From Xiphias gladius (Eukaryota; Chordata; Actinopteri; Istiophoriformes; Xiphiidae), in NCBI RefSeq assembly GCF_016859285.1, contig NC_053403.1:26210448-26274447 (forward strand): a DNA stretch of 64,000 nt, given 5' to 3'. Below, in pieces: positions 22,264 through 36,261 of this stretch (positions within the stretch are counted from its first letter, which is position 1; every line of letters starts with the position of its first letter). The notes under the pieces were generated by a model. The model did not search any database and was not told the DNA's origin. It saw only the letters and a program-made list of their open reading frames with translations. Both the position numbers and the translations under genes were made by a program.

Positions 22264-25037
22264 ACCCTCTGTGTGTCATAGTCTTTTTCTCTACCTGATG
22301 TTTTTCATTGCATTGTCCTGGATTTGCCTTCTTCTAGGCTTCAAGGCCAGAAACAACAGTTTAAGTTTGTAGGAAGCAACATATTACAGAGTACATTGTT
22401 CTAACAGTTGCCGGCAAATTGACTTTCACTCAGTAACTTCTTTTTCCACTTGTTAGTTTGACTCTGGCATCCTACAAAACACTTGTATAAAATAATTTCA
22501 TGTACTGAAATATACCATAATTCCGTGTGTTCTCTGTTTCTTCTCCGTTTTTCTCTCATTACCTTCAGCTGAGTGTGATGGACATCCAGGATTGTCCAGA
22601 ACTGATTAAACAAATGGCACTTTGAGTGTAAACGTTTGTTCCTAACTTGGGATATAGTCATTTAACAAAAGGTATTCATGACTCAGGTTGTACTTACTAG
22701 CTTTTTCAGGCCTTTCAGCCGCTTACGGTCCTCATCAGTAGATGACAACTTACAAGTCCATCTTCTGATAAAACCTGCGGAAAGTTGAAAGCTCTGGAAA
22801 AAGCGAGTAAGTGGACTAAAGAGTCAGCATTATTTTGTGTAACTTGAAGTTTTGTGTTGAAAACAAAGTTCCAAAGATTGGCAGCTATGGTTACTATTTA
22901 TATCCTCTAGGGTTATTAAACATGCGCGACTACATAAGCAATCAAGGTGAAAAGCCTGAAATAATAGAAATTTAAGCCTCATTCAGACAGGATGAACATT
23001 ACATTGTGCTTCACTGTGCTCTGTAATTTAACTCAAAGCTCATTCAGCAGGACAAAGACAAAAAAGGGAGACGGGTGGGTGAGTTTGTCTGTGTGTGTGT
23101 GTGGGGGGCTCAGTTAGGACTTCTCAGTCCTTCTCAAACATGAAACCCATGTTGATATGATTCAGTTTGACTTCCACTTCCCGAGGATGTCATGATATCT
23201 GATGTCGCTCCAGAATAAAGCTCCAGAAATCCACTTCGAATTCAGAGGGTAAAGAGGCTGTAGACCTTCATTCAGAATCTTCATGTTTTTAAGTTTTCTT
23301 CAGTGACCCAGTGACAGTTGTCTCTGCATCCATGGCTACACTGCAAACAGAAGCTGACCGCAGCCGATTCAGCAGCTTTTAATGGCGACAGTCTGACAAG
23401 ATGTAAATGAGTACAGGCTAAAAAACAGGACCAGTAGCTGACATTGCAACCAACCATTTGATGAGTTTTTACGGGGCCTTGTTCTCCTGATGGCCTTAAG
23501 GTTTTCTGTCATCATATTAGTTCCCAAACAGGCCTATATGTTGGTGTTAAAAGATTTCCATCTCTCAGATCATCAGAAACATGCATGACTTCCTCCATTA
23601 TTCACTCTGAGCTGATAAAATCCAAGGACGTGGCTCTCGACAGGATTTAAACGACAGAAGGAGCAGCCAGTTCACTCAGAAACAGGAGGTCGCACTGATA
23701 TTTGATTGATTCTGAAGTGTCAAAGTCCCAGGTGAGACATGACCATAGCGAATTCAGTCATCTCTTTGGCTCTGGCCATCTAAGGCTGACCGGTATCACA
23801 GTTCAAAAATAGAAACTTTCAAATATGCAACTCCAATATGTCTATGAGCCTGCGAAGACCCAGGTGGCCCGTCAAACCCTGGTCTCCTGTGTGATGGGGT
23901 TTACATCTGGCGGCACCCTCTGCTGGATGTCAGTCCGTCCGTCCGTCCGTCCCCAGGCTCACAGCTGCTGGTGTTTCCTCACTCATTAGAACAGGAACAC
24001 ATGCATGTCAAATGAATCTTCAGTCCTTTCAGTGCTTCCTGACAGCTCCGTTGACACTCCCCTTCATTTACAATGGGTCAGATTAAAGGTTAGTATCGGC
24101 TGTGGTTAATAAATACTGCCCTGGTCCTGGAGAAGAGGTCTAACCATCATATTCTACAACAAATACATTCACAAAGTGGAGAATCCATAAATAATCTGTA
24201 CATGGAAAATATCAAAAACGTTCCCTACATCCTTTGCAAACATGAAAACAGCTATTATGTGAAACTGATCAGCTGTGTCACGGGACTAACTTCAGACAGG
24301 TTTAAACGAGTGCAAATCAAGCAGCTTTGCGTTTCTTTGTTTCACAACAAAGCAGATAATTCAGTATTAGGTTCAGTGTGTTGATTTCAGGATGACAGCC
24401 TCTGCATATTATCTAGTTAACATATGTGGCGTCTACTAAAACCATTTATATTTCATGTTATTCATATACTTCAAGCTTCCAACTGAACAGTTCAGCTGGA
24501 CTGAAAGCAGAGATGGAAGCAGTAAACAAACTAGTGCATGTATTTCTATGAACGTGTGAACCGCACTGTAGCCAAGGCAGCAAATGTGTTACAGTTCTCA
24601 GGTCGCTGTTTGACAGCATCAGCGACCAGGGAGGAAGGTTTGCACAGTGCTAAGAGCTGATGTTGAAATAAAGCGAATTGTGAGTCAGATGTGTGGGATC
24701 GAGTCTAAGCGAGGCAGAACGCCAGGCGGTGCCGCTGCCCGACTGAACACCATCGCTCTCGCCACTGGAAAACTGCAGCTCGATCCCAAATCCGCACTGC
24801 ACTCGACTACAAACACTGGGAGTATGCACTACTGCTGGAGGCGGTCTAATGGAATGGCTTGCATTGCTTGCAGCTGCCGCAGTGTAACCCACGGATGTTA
24901 CAGATGCTACATTTCTACAGTCCAGCTGAACTTTTCCGTCCATGGAAGCCGGATGTAAATTCATTCCGAGGTCAAGCTTTGGAGTCGGGGAGCTACAGGG
25001 CTTATTTAGCAGCGACGACCGCCTCGCCGCATACTAT
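22264..25037. other. Convergent 3' flank between psmc6 and cgrrf1
   Basis: 2.77 kb between the stop codons of two convergent genes. It should contain both 3' UTRs. On the plus strand ATTAAA at 22605-22610, followed by a GT-rich stretch, is the best nearby polyadenylation candidate for psmc6. I found no clear AATAAA on the minus strand close to the cgrrf1 stop. A TCCG tetranucleotide run lies at about 23936-23954. No further gene is visible. Confidence 0.6.
22605..22610 (+). other. psmc6: Candidate psmc6 polyadenylation signal (ATTAAA)
   Basis: This is the common ATTAAA variant, 342 nt after the stop codon, with GT-rich sequence about 20 nt downstream. It would give a 3' UTR of roughly 0.37 kb. 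A later AATAAA at about 23214 is an alternative. Confidence 0.35.
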
Positions 25038-28000
25038 CTATTGAATGTCATTCACTGGTTCAGTGTGGAGTAACTGGTCTGCAGCTGGTCCTTGTGTCAG
25101 GGTGAAGGACTCCAGGACGAAGGCCCTGCAGATGGGGCAGTGCTGGAAGTGTGACACACAGCCGTCGCACACACAGGCGTGTCTGCAGGGCAGCAGCACT
25201 CTGTTCACCGCTGCATTCTGACAGACCACGCAGTCCCTGCCCGTCCCCTCTGACCAGTGCTCGCCCTCCTCCTCCAGCACTGGACTCTGCTCCACTCTGC
25301 GGGCCTCCTCGGTGGGTTCGCTGGGTGTGGTACTCTGCTCTGAGTCGGGAGGCCCAGACGCTCCCCCAGTGTCAGCTGACATGAAGAGAGGCTGCGGGAG
25401 ACAGGAGACGTGGCTTTTATCACAGTGGACGCTTGGATTTTCACAGCAGAGAAAACCTGACGCTGAGCCACAACAGTGAGCCAGAGCTACAGCCATCACC
25501 ACTAGTCCTACACATCACATCAGTTCACTGCAGTTCACTGTTCACTACAACTCAAACATAACCGTGGTGATGTCACGGTGACGCCATCAAGCCTACCTCG
25601 GGTCAGGCTCAGAGACGACAAGTTTAGAGCGGGAAACCTGCCTTACAAGATGATCACAGACAGAGTCTAAGGAAAAGAAGTGGACCGAGACCTGACAGCT
25701 TTCACAGCAGCCCCGAGGAACCGCACCAAACGGGCAAATGCACCAGAGTTGGTCTGAACGGAACCAAACAGGTCCGAGGTGACAGCAGCCTAATAAGAGA
25801 AGAGGAGAAAATCCACAGTCCTCGTTTAGCGCAAAAACGCACTGCAAAGCTCAGCTGAAGAGAAAGCCGGGCTTCAGCGGTCTGAGTTATCTGCCAAAGT
25901 GAAGTGACAGGAACACATGGTACTAAAAAGGTTCTGACTCTGGGAGACAGCTCTTGGTGTTTCTGACTCAGACTGCTGGAACCTCAAACTTTCTACAACT
26001 GACCTTTACACAGGAGGATTGTTGATTTGGTCCCCGTCACCTACAGTGAAAAAGACCTGACAAGGGACCTCTTCAACGCCAGTATGAGCAGGAGGAAAAA
26101 TCACAGCAGCTAATAAAGCTTTCAGTGTAATACGGGCATGGGATTACTGTATTAAGACCGACTTACACAATGCGGACCGGTCCTTGTGCAGTGTAGAATC
26201 CTTTAGAGCCACGACCCACGATTAGTGAGCTGCCCGACTCTGTGCTGGTTCTCTAAATGGTGCTTTGGCATGGTCACAGTGCGGCTACCTCACTAAACAC
26301 CACTCTTTCTTCCAGCCAACCACCAGTTTTACAGAAAATATGAGAGTTTGAGAGAAAAGCAGCAACAACCTGCTTGAACCGAAACGTGGCATACCTTTAA
26401 CTCGTACATGTTTCCCTGTGAGGTGAGAAGGTACTGAAAGAGAAGGCGCGCAGAAAGGCTGTATTTGTCATCAGGAACATGAATAACTGTCACACTGGCC
26501 ACCTGAAAGAAGAAAGACACCGCCATGAGTTCCTTTAACTTTGGATTTTTCAATCACTTTTCTCTTTGCTGTGCTAAGGGATCTTAGGAGTACTTTAGGC
26601 TGGCCAGAAAGCTGATGTTGTGGGCCTGAGAAGTCCACTGGCAGTGTGTGCGATGGGACTCGCTTTGGCCCGTAGTTTCAGTCTTTGTGCTAAGTGGGCT
26701 AAATGTCCCGTAAATAGCTCAGTAGTGAATATACAGAGATGAAACTGAGACACAAATGTGAGTCTGCTCATCTGAACGCAAGGTTTCGATCCTGGTAGCA
26801 CCTTCGTCAGGTCAAAATACTGAGAAAGATAACGAAGATCCTCCTGGGATTGAAACATTGCGTCTTTCTGGGTGAGTGTTGTGGCTTGGAGTCAGCATGC
26901 GGGCGTTACTGTTGCACTTATACGTAATGTGTGTATGATCACACCTCTTCATCTGACTCAAACACAAACAGCAAACCAGCACACAGAGCCGACATGTCTA
27001 AATGTGATAAGGACTCACGAGGTTGTACGTGTTTCTGGCTTCCGGCTCTGCCAGCGTCAGCACGGCTACAAGAGGGTAGCGTTCCCTTGGCAACGGTCCA
27101 AAGTCTGTGATCCTCCGGTCAGCAGGAATCTGCGTGTGGCGTTCTTCGCTGTCCTCACTGCTGATACTGGGAGGGCGGGTCAAAGAGGACGACCAAGGGG
27201 CTACTTAGGACCGACGTATATCAGCCAAACAAAGAAAGGCCTCGGCCATCAGGAGTATGTGTTACATCGCTGTGATAAAATGACAGCGCTGACTGCTTTG
27301 ACATCGCGCTGTTGCTACAGTAGTACTGTGCCAACACTACAAAGAGAACGTCCACCTCAAAACACTTCCACACTGTTAGACATCCGACGCATACCGGAGA
27401 CTTATTCCAGCAGGAAACTGGCCTAACATGAACATGAAATCACCAGAGAACATTTCCAGTGCAGCTACAGTGAAGACCGAGCAGAAAATCAGACATGCGG
27501 TCGTCTGCATGGATACACACCAACAGGAGAGAACTGGCTTTTTTGTTCATTCGACTGAACTGACCCTGTAAGCTGAGAAAACGTTATGTTCAGGTTTCAG
27601 GCTGTGTTAAATCTACAGCCGGTGTCTCCAGCCATAAGCCTGTGGAATCCAGCAAACTCCTGATACCATGCTTTAAAAAAGTAAATAAATAATGAATGAA
27701 CTTTATGAGGTGCTTTTCTATCTACTCAGTCACGTTACGGGACAAAAGAGAGAACCCGATAAAAAGATGAAATATGTCAAAAAGATAGGGGTTTAGGCGG
27801 AGGTGAACAGGTGATATTATTCCAATCAAACAACCTGCTTTCGTGCGAGTCTTGTTAGGACTGTAAAGGATACCAAAAGCTCTGGCAGTGCTGGTAGCGG
27901 AGGTGCAGGGCCTCCTGGAAATGTCGGGGGGTGCGGAGCCTCGGCCCGCGCATGTGAGCCTGCAGCGCTCCCTGCAGGGCGCTGACCTCGCAGCCCCAGA

Positions 28001-29855
28001 AACAGCTCAGGACACAGGGCTCCAGACAGCAAGGCCTCACTGACGCACCATCTGCAAGGGAGTGTTCGCTAATGTCACCATGGCCTGGGACACAAAAGGT
28101 AAGGTCACTTCTCAATGGTAATAATGGATACAAACAGGCTGGGACATCTGGAGGCAGAATTCGTAACCCTGCATATTTACCGTGGTCCAACTAGTTCAGT
28201 GGGGATTTTCATAGAATCACACGGATGCTTCCAACTCCACAACAGAAATGGTATCTGTATTCTGTACTCGATATGACTGACTAGGCAGTACCTACTGTAG
28301 CTTTACACTGTACAGACATCACTAACTGGGGCTAACTGTCATTCTTTTGTGAGTGATATTTGTTGAGTGGCAAGGGCCTTTCACATCCCCAGACACTTTA
28401 AATCCAGGCTAGGCTAACTCCACCCTTCCCAGTCATTGTGTTATGGTACTGGCGATGACTGTTCTCACCAGTGACAGATGCCGCCCCAGAGCCCATCTCC
28501 AGGGCAAAGGGATTGGTCACCTGAACCATTTGCTTCTCAGGGGTTGGTAGGTTTGACTCCGTCTCGTCGGAGCTGCGAAGAATCACTGGGACATCAAAGC
28601 CAAACCTGCAAGAAAGAGACAGAGCAATGTGCAAAAGAGTACAAAGCAATCATGTTCTGCATCACTCTCTTCTCTCTCAGTCTTCTAAGGTGAGAAAAAT
28701 GTGTTGAAATCTTTTGTACATCGGACCCACGGACTTTACTGGTCTGCTCTGGGTGGCTGATTAGAAAACTGTTCTCCAAATCAAAATGCCACTCTGCTGA
28801 CTCTGTCCGGTGCTTACAGTAGGTCCACAGCAGGACATTTCTACAACTACCTCCATCACCTTCGCTCGCACACCAGAAAGAACCAACGCGAACGGGCAGA
28901 CATAGGCATGAGGCATGTTCCTGAACCCTGTCCAGTGTGAACCCTCCACCAGGTTTCGTCTTGCACCAACTTCCAGTCGACATGTCAACTTTGCATATGA
29001 TGTCTCATTTATCTAATCAGTAGGGGTGAGCGGATGGATCCACAAAGTATCAATACTTTCAAAATATCCATTGTATTAGTCTTGTCAATAGGACTGATAC
29101 CAAAAACTGAAACAGAAAAGGATCTGTGTCAGATCACATCCTGGGCACAGGAGCACTCTTGCTGCTGCAGCACTTGTGTCTCTGCTGCCGTTGTATGCAG
29201 TGATCGCCTCTGTAGTTCAGAGAACTCACATCGGCTCTTATATACTCCATTGAACTGTCTTGTGTTTAAACATGCGTGTGATTTAGTAAATGACAGGGAA
29301 TAACAAAAACAAATGCTTCATGTTTGGTAAATGATTTGGTGGCTAATGAAATATATTGCGACGAAGCCGGTTGACGACTCTGCTCTTAAATCCTGACATA
29401 TTTCTTTTTCCCTTATATGACAATACATTGGCTGCTATTGATATCTCAGACATTCAGCCCATGTTAAGCTTTTACTGTAAACTTACAGTTGATATTTATG
29501 TCTTACTTCATGTGTACTATTAAGCAGTTTGATACAGTGTGTGTGTGTGTGTGTGTGTAGTTATGTGTTTTCTGACGTGAGAATAGCTGTTGTGTGATGA
29601 GAAGAATGTGGCAGTGGTGGGTTCTGGTCTCATTATGATACAATGCTAACGACGAGCAGTCGCAGTCTCTGTCTAAATCATGGAAATAAAGCATCGGGCT
29701 GCTGCTGCTGCCAGGACTGTGGCTAAGCTAACTTGGCTAAACATCACTTACCAGCCGAGCACCATGGCAGCGGTAACAACGAAACACAAAGACACCACAC
29801 TAATGTAAAACAGTGGGGAGTACTCGTACAGGGTCACTAGGAAAACAGCTGCCAT
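25038..29855 (-). CDS. cgrrf1: Cell growth regulator with RING finger domain 1, 6 coding exons
   Basis: Predicted membrane-anchored RING E3 ubiquitin ligase; the mammalian protein is linked to growth control and is reported at the endoplasmic reticulum. Exons in gene order: 29855-29752, 28605-28469, 28084-27874, 27166-27019, 26502-26395, 25391-25038. The joined length is 1062 nt, 353 residues plus stop, somewhat longer than my memory of the human protein (332). The N-terminus MAAVFLVTLYEYSPLFYI matches the family start and leads into one hydrophobic helix (about residues 17-35). The conserved FGFDVPVILR segment follows. The C-terminal C3HC4 RING has all ligands: C290, C293, C305, H307, C311, C314, C321, C324. 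The linker at residues 240-288 is acidic and Pro/Ser/Glu-rich. Every intron is GT-AG and keeps frame. The start context (GAAATGG) is good. It is divergent from ddhd1 and convergent with psmc6. Confidence 0.93.
29023..29360. mobile_element. Possible hAT-like non-autonomous element in cgrrf1 intron 1
   Basis: The stretch beginning AGGGGTGAGCGGATGGATCC, with repeated ATACTTT-type words, resembles a terminal sequence of small fish hAT elements. The far end is not certain, and the boundaries are a guess. Confidence 0.25.
29537..29558. repeat. GT dinucleotide microsatellite
   Basis: Uninterrupted GT run of 11 units in cgrrf1 intron 1. Confidence 0.95.
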
Positions 29856-30733
29856 TTCACATTATTTGTGTCCGAGAGTGAGCCACTTTATTAAAAAGTC
29901 CTCCGGTAAACTCTCTCCATGTCGGCCATGACGCGATCTCCTCAGCTACAACTACGGTGGCCTAAAAGGTATAACTCAAACAACAACCCACTAGGCTTAT
30001 TTCAGGTATTTGTACGTTGTATTCTGAGCGCAAAGACACTCGATAGTCGCTTCATAAAAACATGTTGATTAGAAATAGTGTAATGACTGAATTTAGTCAC
30101 AATCCGAGGTGTTTAGGAGAAGACCCCAAACAAGTCAAGCGCCGCAAACACAGCCAGAGCAAATTAGCCGTTTTTACGGCCAACTACTAAATAAAAGCCT
30201 GTCTCTAGAAAAAAGATTGAAAGAGCGGCCAGCTGGTTATGCTCTGGAAAACAAACGGTGCCGACTGCGTGGACAGTTGCATTTTCATTCAGTATATATT
30301 CATCTTACGGGTGTGCTCCGTACTGTACGACGATGATCTTAAAATTCGCGTTTTCTTGCTCGTGGATGCGGAGTTTATTTTGAATGTTGGAACAGGAAGT
30401 TGATTTGAAGGCACGGAGCAGCCGAGATTACATCCTGGCTAGTACCGTTCATTGATCATCCCAGCAGTTATCACGAAAACTGGGACGGGGAACGGCGGTG
30501 TGTCCAGGCAGGGACCCAGCAGCGGCGTTACGAGCCGGTCAGTCGTTTCAATTCTGTAGCTATGATGTTAAGGAATGTAGATGTCAATGTGGATCGGAGC
30601 AGTTCGGCATACAGATGTTAGCAGCTGCGGAGGAAGGAGCCGTTAATCCGGTGTAACAGTCTGGCGGTGGGGGCATCATTGCTTGTTTCCATGTACCGAG
30701 TCTAACCGAGTCTGCGGCCGGACGGGGAGCAAC
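29856..30733. promoter_or_regulatory. Shared upstream region of the divergent pair cgrrf1 and ddhd1
   Basis: 878 bp separate the start codons of two head-to-head genes, so both promoters must lie here or overlap. The half nearest ddhd1 is richer in CG dinucleotides, and this continues through ddhd1 exon 1, suggesting a CpG-island-type promoter. I saw no convincing TATA box for either direction. A 75-codon plus-strand open frame at 30109-30336 has no family features and is probably chance. Confidence 0.55.
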
Positions 30734-31568
30734 ATGACGGAGAAACCGACTGTCCGCCAGCAGAGCTCGGAGAACAACTCTGTCAGCAGCAGCGAGTGGG
30801 ACATGGCGAACGATGTGTTCGTGTCCGGCTACGACGACAATCCGCTGGCCGACGATGCTGCTGGCGGGGACCCGGACCCTGCGCAGCCCGGCTTGGACAG
30901 ACACCTGCCGCTGTTACCCCAGGATGGCATGATGCTGGGCCTGGCGGGGGAACAGTATTCGGTCTCGTCCTATCTGGACGTGGACCCAAACTACACTGAA
31001 AGTGACGGGAACGTCACGACCAAGAAGCGCGTACGGTCCAACAGCTCCAGGCACCGCGGTGACATTGTCACGGAGCTGGGACCCGAGGAGGTCCGCTGGT
31101 TCTACAAAGAGGACAAGCGGACGTGGAAGCCATTCGTCGGACACGACTCTTTAAAAATCGAGATCGTCTATCGGAGATTCTGCGAGCAGAACCCCGACAA
31201 GGTCAAACGCCCCGTCCCTCCCGCCGAGGCCGAGGGGAAGGAGGCCGCCGGGTCCGGCGAGACCCAGCCGGAAAGCGGGGCCGTGGACAGTGGAAGTGCC
31301 CGGGCGGAGACGTGGGCGCACGCCGGCGGCGGAGGGCAGCGGCGCTCGGTGTCCGAGGACACGAAGGACCCGCACGACGTCGGCATCAGCGTGGAGGCAG
31401 TGTGTGTCAGAGGGGGGCTCTACGAAGTGGACATCAGAGAGAAGGAATGCTACCCCGTTTACTGGAACCGTGAGCATGCCCCCGATTTACGTCCCCGACG
31501 ATGAGGCTGTTTTATCGCGGGTGACTCGCTGTTTTTAGTGCCGTTAGCTGAGCCACCGTCACCACCAG

Positions 31569-31600
<32 letters not shown>

Positions 31601-34600
31601 ACCCCAAGTGCCCTGACTGGGAGGACGTCCCGTCATCCTAGGAAGCAATAGCTACCACCATGAAAAATTACCTCGAGCCCCACTGTTTCAAACACGGGAT
31701 AGCGGATAGAAGACAGTCACTGCTATATAGAGATATACACCATACATGAATCACACACATGGTCGCAGCGACACAGTCCTGCCCCTGTCAGGGCTAAAAC
31801 TTCTACTCTTCAGAGCTGAAAGTAGACGTAGTCACCTCCTTAGTTATGTAATCGTTTGTAGCTTATTGGAAAGAAACCCCACAATTGGGCTGCTCCTTGT
31901 CATTGAAAGATCTGCTGGATGTAGATTTAACAATTATTTTTGTATGTATATTCAGTTTATGTAGTAAACTAAAAGCAATTCTTATCATTGAGGTCTTTGT
32001 TTTTTTGAAAAACAGTTTAACAAAATGTCAGAAAATAGGCACCAAAATGTCCAAAAAGCGAAATGTGAGGTTTAGTCCAGGCAGCCGTCCAGAACAGAAG
32101 AATCAGAGGCTCTACAGCCACTGGGATATCAGGCATTTTTCCATCTTTACTGGATCAGTGACTCAAACAACTGACTGACTGATGAATCGTGTCGACATCA
32201 AGTAAACGATATAGTAATTAAATGCCAAGATAAAATACCAGTCACTGCTAGTTCCCTCACTTGATCTATCTTTGCTTTACAAAAATGACCTCAACATTTA
32301 ACTGGATTTATCCATTAATCAACTAATTGTTCCAGTTATAATTAAACAGAAAAGTATCTTATGTACACTTTTTATTTATTATTTATTGGAACTGTGGAAA
32401 TGTGTGTTTCCGGCACGAATGCGCACGCACACACGCGCATACACACTGAAAACAGGACAAGCCATGGAAGCAGAGATGTAATGCCTCTTTGCCTTATAGG
32501 AGCTGCGTAGTGTCTCACAGTAAACGTGGTGGGCGTTGTTATATACAGCCAAACAGCCTCGTCAAAAACCGTCAACACCATTATTATTATTATTTTCCGC
32601 TACTACTGTTACTGCTGCTTTTGAAACAATACAGCTACTAATAGCACTGACGGTGATGGTAGTCAGGACAGTGGAACACACAGAACAGTAGAGAACACAT
32701 TTATGGGGCATATTCTCCCAGGGCTTTACTGTTTTCACACTCTTCTCCTTGATGCTCTGTCTTTGATATCATTTTTTCCATTGCCAACTAACTAACTTAT
32801 ATTCAGTTTTTACTTTATGCCTTATGAGTGTGGCCCCACTTTCTGTCTTTGTCTCTTTCACTTAACATCTCTTTATGCTCTGCCTTTTGTTTCAAGTGTT
32901 TCCTGTACTTTGATTAAGATAGGGAAGTATTTAAAGCAAGCATTGGCTACACAACCTTTCAGACAGTGTGGTAAACATCATGCGGTGTCCCTCAGAACAA
33001 GACCGTATTCCTGTGATGAGGGGTCAGTGGTTCATTGATGGAACGTGGCTTCCCCTGGAAGAGGACGAGAGCGACCTCATCGAGCTGGAGCACCTCGGCC
33101 GTTTCCGGGGACAACAGATGAGGGACACCTACGAGATGGAGGCAGTGACCACCACAGTGGACAGCAAGGACGGTAAGGAATGTAAGACAGAGTGTGGAAG
33201 AAAGTGGAACCACAGAGATACAGTATACGTGTGGGTGACAGACGAAGAGGATCGAGGTATGTTTGGAAGTGAGGGTGTTTAGTGTGGGTCTGTGCAGAGG
33301 CTGCAGGTGCTGAATAAGGTAACCATGTGGGTTTGTGTGTGTGTGTGTGTGTGTGTGTGTTTGGTGGCTGTAACTCTGCCATTCAAAACAAGTCAGGTGA
33401 TGTTGTTAAAGCTGACTCTTGTTGAACCAACAGGAAGCTCACCTGATTGAGGAGGAGGCACTGAATGTGTGTACAGTCTGTATCATGGCTTTTGTAAATG
33501 GACTTCAGTGAAATGGAGTTTCACACACATACATACCCACATTCTACACACTCTCATGGGGAATGGTAAAGTAATTATGCTGCGTGAAGTGTGTCACTTG
33601 CTGTTAATCACAGTGTGACTGTCTCCCAGCCATCCACAGTCTGAAGCTGAGCAGGAGTCATGTGGACTGGCACAGTGTGGACGAGGTGTACCTGTACAGC
33701 GACGCCACCACCTCCAAGATCGCACGCACCGTCACTCAGAAACTGGGCTTCTCTAAAGGTATATATGGAGAGGCTACAAGATGCACACAAGACAAGAGGT
33801 CTCTTTAGCCAATCAGCTCCATGAGCCACTCTATGAAGAATCTGACACGTTGAACTACAGGAGTGAAACTCCAGGTCACCAAAGCACTTAAACTATAGTG
33901 CAGACAAGCAAGTATGGTTTCAAAAAAATCTAATTAATTAACTAGCAAGCCATAAACTATTGGAGGGTTATGTATTTATCTATTATACCGGTGCCCCTCT
34001 ACAGGAAAATACCAGAATGTATTTTACATCTTCCACACATTCGCTCCATTAGATGGCGTTTTGATGTTCTCTTTTTACATTGTGCAGCCATTTTAGCACT
34101 ACAAGCCTAATGGCTGTTGAGATGTAGTTTCTTTCCGAGCTGACAAAAACTTTAAAGGAATAAAAGTGTTATCTGTGGTGCTCACAGTGCTGAGAAATTG
34201 CAGAATTACAGAATTTAAAATTAAAGGGTTATAAGCTCCTGTCTGTCTAATCAGCCTTCATCCTCGTAGATTTACTACTCCGGCTACGACGACACTGTCT
34301 CTAGAAAAAGATGTTACTGTTGAATTTTTAAATGTCAATTTCTGTGCTGCGAGCAGCACAAACTAATTCCATTGTCCTCACCTGTATTGCATTGTATTGG
34401 AGGCAGAAATGTCAGAGGGAAGAGAGAAAAAAATGTTGTTTTGTCATTTGGGCGAACTGACCCTTAAATAAACCATGAACCAGTTTATTAAAGCGGGACT
34501 ACAATTTGTAGGTAACAGAACCAACTCAGGTGTAGATTGTCATTAACATATCAGGGAACCTTACCTCCATGGCGCACTCTCAAAACCATTATACACCAAG

Positions 34601-36229
34601 CTCTAAAGAGTTGTTCCGTGCATTGTTAACTGCATTAATGGCCCATCTAAAAATCAGGGTCAGTCTGTATATGAACGTGTACTGTAACGGGGTTTTCCTG
34701 GCGATGTAGAGGGGTTTCAGAAAAAAAAAGGTTGCTGGGAAAAAGGTTTTGGCCACTTCAGTGGTCATTAGCGAACATCACGCCGAGTAATAATGCTCCC
34801 TCTCATGTCCTTAGCCTCAAGCAGTGGCACGCGTCTCCATCGGGGGTATGTGGAGGAGGCAGCACCTGAGGACACCCCACCTGAAACCACACACATTGTC
34901 TTTGTGGTGCATGGCATTGGCCAGAAGATGGACCAAGGCCGCATCATCAGGAACACCAGCATGTGAGATACGGGGAGGTTTCCGGTGGGAGCACACAGAG
35001 CTGAATGGAATCAGAATAATTCTTGAAGTAATTTGTTGTGTCTCGGCTGGTGCGCAGGATGAGAGATGCTGCCAGGAAGATGGAGGAGAAGCACTTCTCT
35101 GATCGCACTACAGAGCATGTAGAGTTCCTTCCTGTGGAGTGGAGGTCTAAACTGGCTCTGGATGGAGGTATGTTACACCTCAGCATATACTGTCCCACCT
35201 CTCCACCTTTTAAAATAGCAGGATCAGAACTGGGATTAATTCAGGATTAGATAAAGCACATGACGCATGCAAGACCAACTGACATGGTAACCATGGTCAT
35301 TATTGTGGCACATAAACATTATATTTTCTGCAGACAGTGTAGTTGATGTCAGGAAACACGCAATCAGTAGTGCTCACTGATGGTTTCGCATTAACGAGGA
35401 AAATAAGACATGACTGCTGAGAGGAAACAAGTTGACTGAAGCGGAAACTGGAGAATTGATAAATATTGGATGTTGTTATTAACTCCAGTATTTGCCCCAG
35501 AAGTGTTCAGTACTATGGCGATGAAGGAAACGCACAAGAAAGCGACAGTTAAGCTATTACTAGAGCCTTCCCAACCGTGGGACTAAAAATGTCCTTTAGA
35601 CCTAAGTGCCACTAGAGGAAAGTTCATCCGGTCATTAGCCTTAATAAGGTTTAGAGTTTGATCCCCAAATTTAATGGTTAGATAACAACATGTGTGGCAC
35701 ATTGGCTTTTCTATATCCCAAACTACAAAGGTTAGAGGGTCACCAAAAACCCTGATTCATCCCCTGCGGACCATGAATATCCAAATCTGCTTTCACCGAA
35801 ATGTGGTCATTCATTTTTTGTGATACCTCGTCATGGACAAAAGGTTGGTCAAAGTGACCTTCTGAACAGAGTTGCTTGATGTCGTACCACAGTATATCTC
35901 AGGGTCGCCAAAATCCTTCGGACGCATCCGCGGTGAATCTGAAATGTCCGGTCCAAATTTATCAAGCAAGTAGTTATCGAGCTTTAGACCAGAGTGTTGA
36001 TCAGACGGACAGTCCTGTTGATCATCAGCATGCACTTATGTCATTGTAAAACCTGAAAATTGTTGGCAGAGCATCGCTTTTGTTAATATTACAGCGACCC
36101 TTTATTAAAATATAACAGAGGTTTATTACACACTAAAAGCATCAACCAGCATCAACTGAGTAGAACAAACACAAGAAACAAACCTTCCTAGGTTGGTGAG
36201 ACTGTATTCAGATGTGTGTGTGTGTGTGT

Positions 36230-36261
<32 letters not shown>

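Noticed and set aside
24647..24964. Open frames of about 100 codons on both strands between psmc6 and cgrrf1
   Set aside because: Composition-driven overlap in both directions. No motif, no splice support, and they lie in the expected cgrrf1 3' UTR or flank.
26595..26858. Minus-strand open frame of 87 codons in cgrrf1 intron 5
   Set aside because: It fits between exons 5 and 6 but the joined cgrrf1 frame is complete without it and it shows no family similarity. It may be repeat-derived sequence.
26872..27426. Plus-strand open frame of 184 codons, the second longest in the window
   Set aside because: It lies antisense over cgrrf1 exon 4 and its flanking introns, has no domain or low-complexity signature of a real protein, and ends at no splice-like boundary. 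It is a shadow of the cgrrf1 exon.
30584..30904. Minus-strand open frame over ddhd1 exon 1, with several others at 30783-31477 on both strands
   Set aside because: These come from the GC-rich, stop-poor exon 1 of ddhd1. The plus frame starting at 30734 carries the conserved family sequence.
31746..32178. Two overlapping open frames after ddhd1 exon 1 that could be a continuation of the gene
   Set aside because: The donor at 31469/31470 and the acceptor at 32995/32996 join in phase and restore the conserved DDHD1 sequence, so this is intron.
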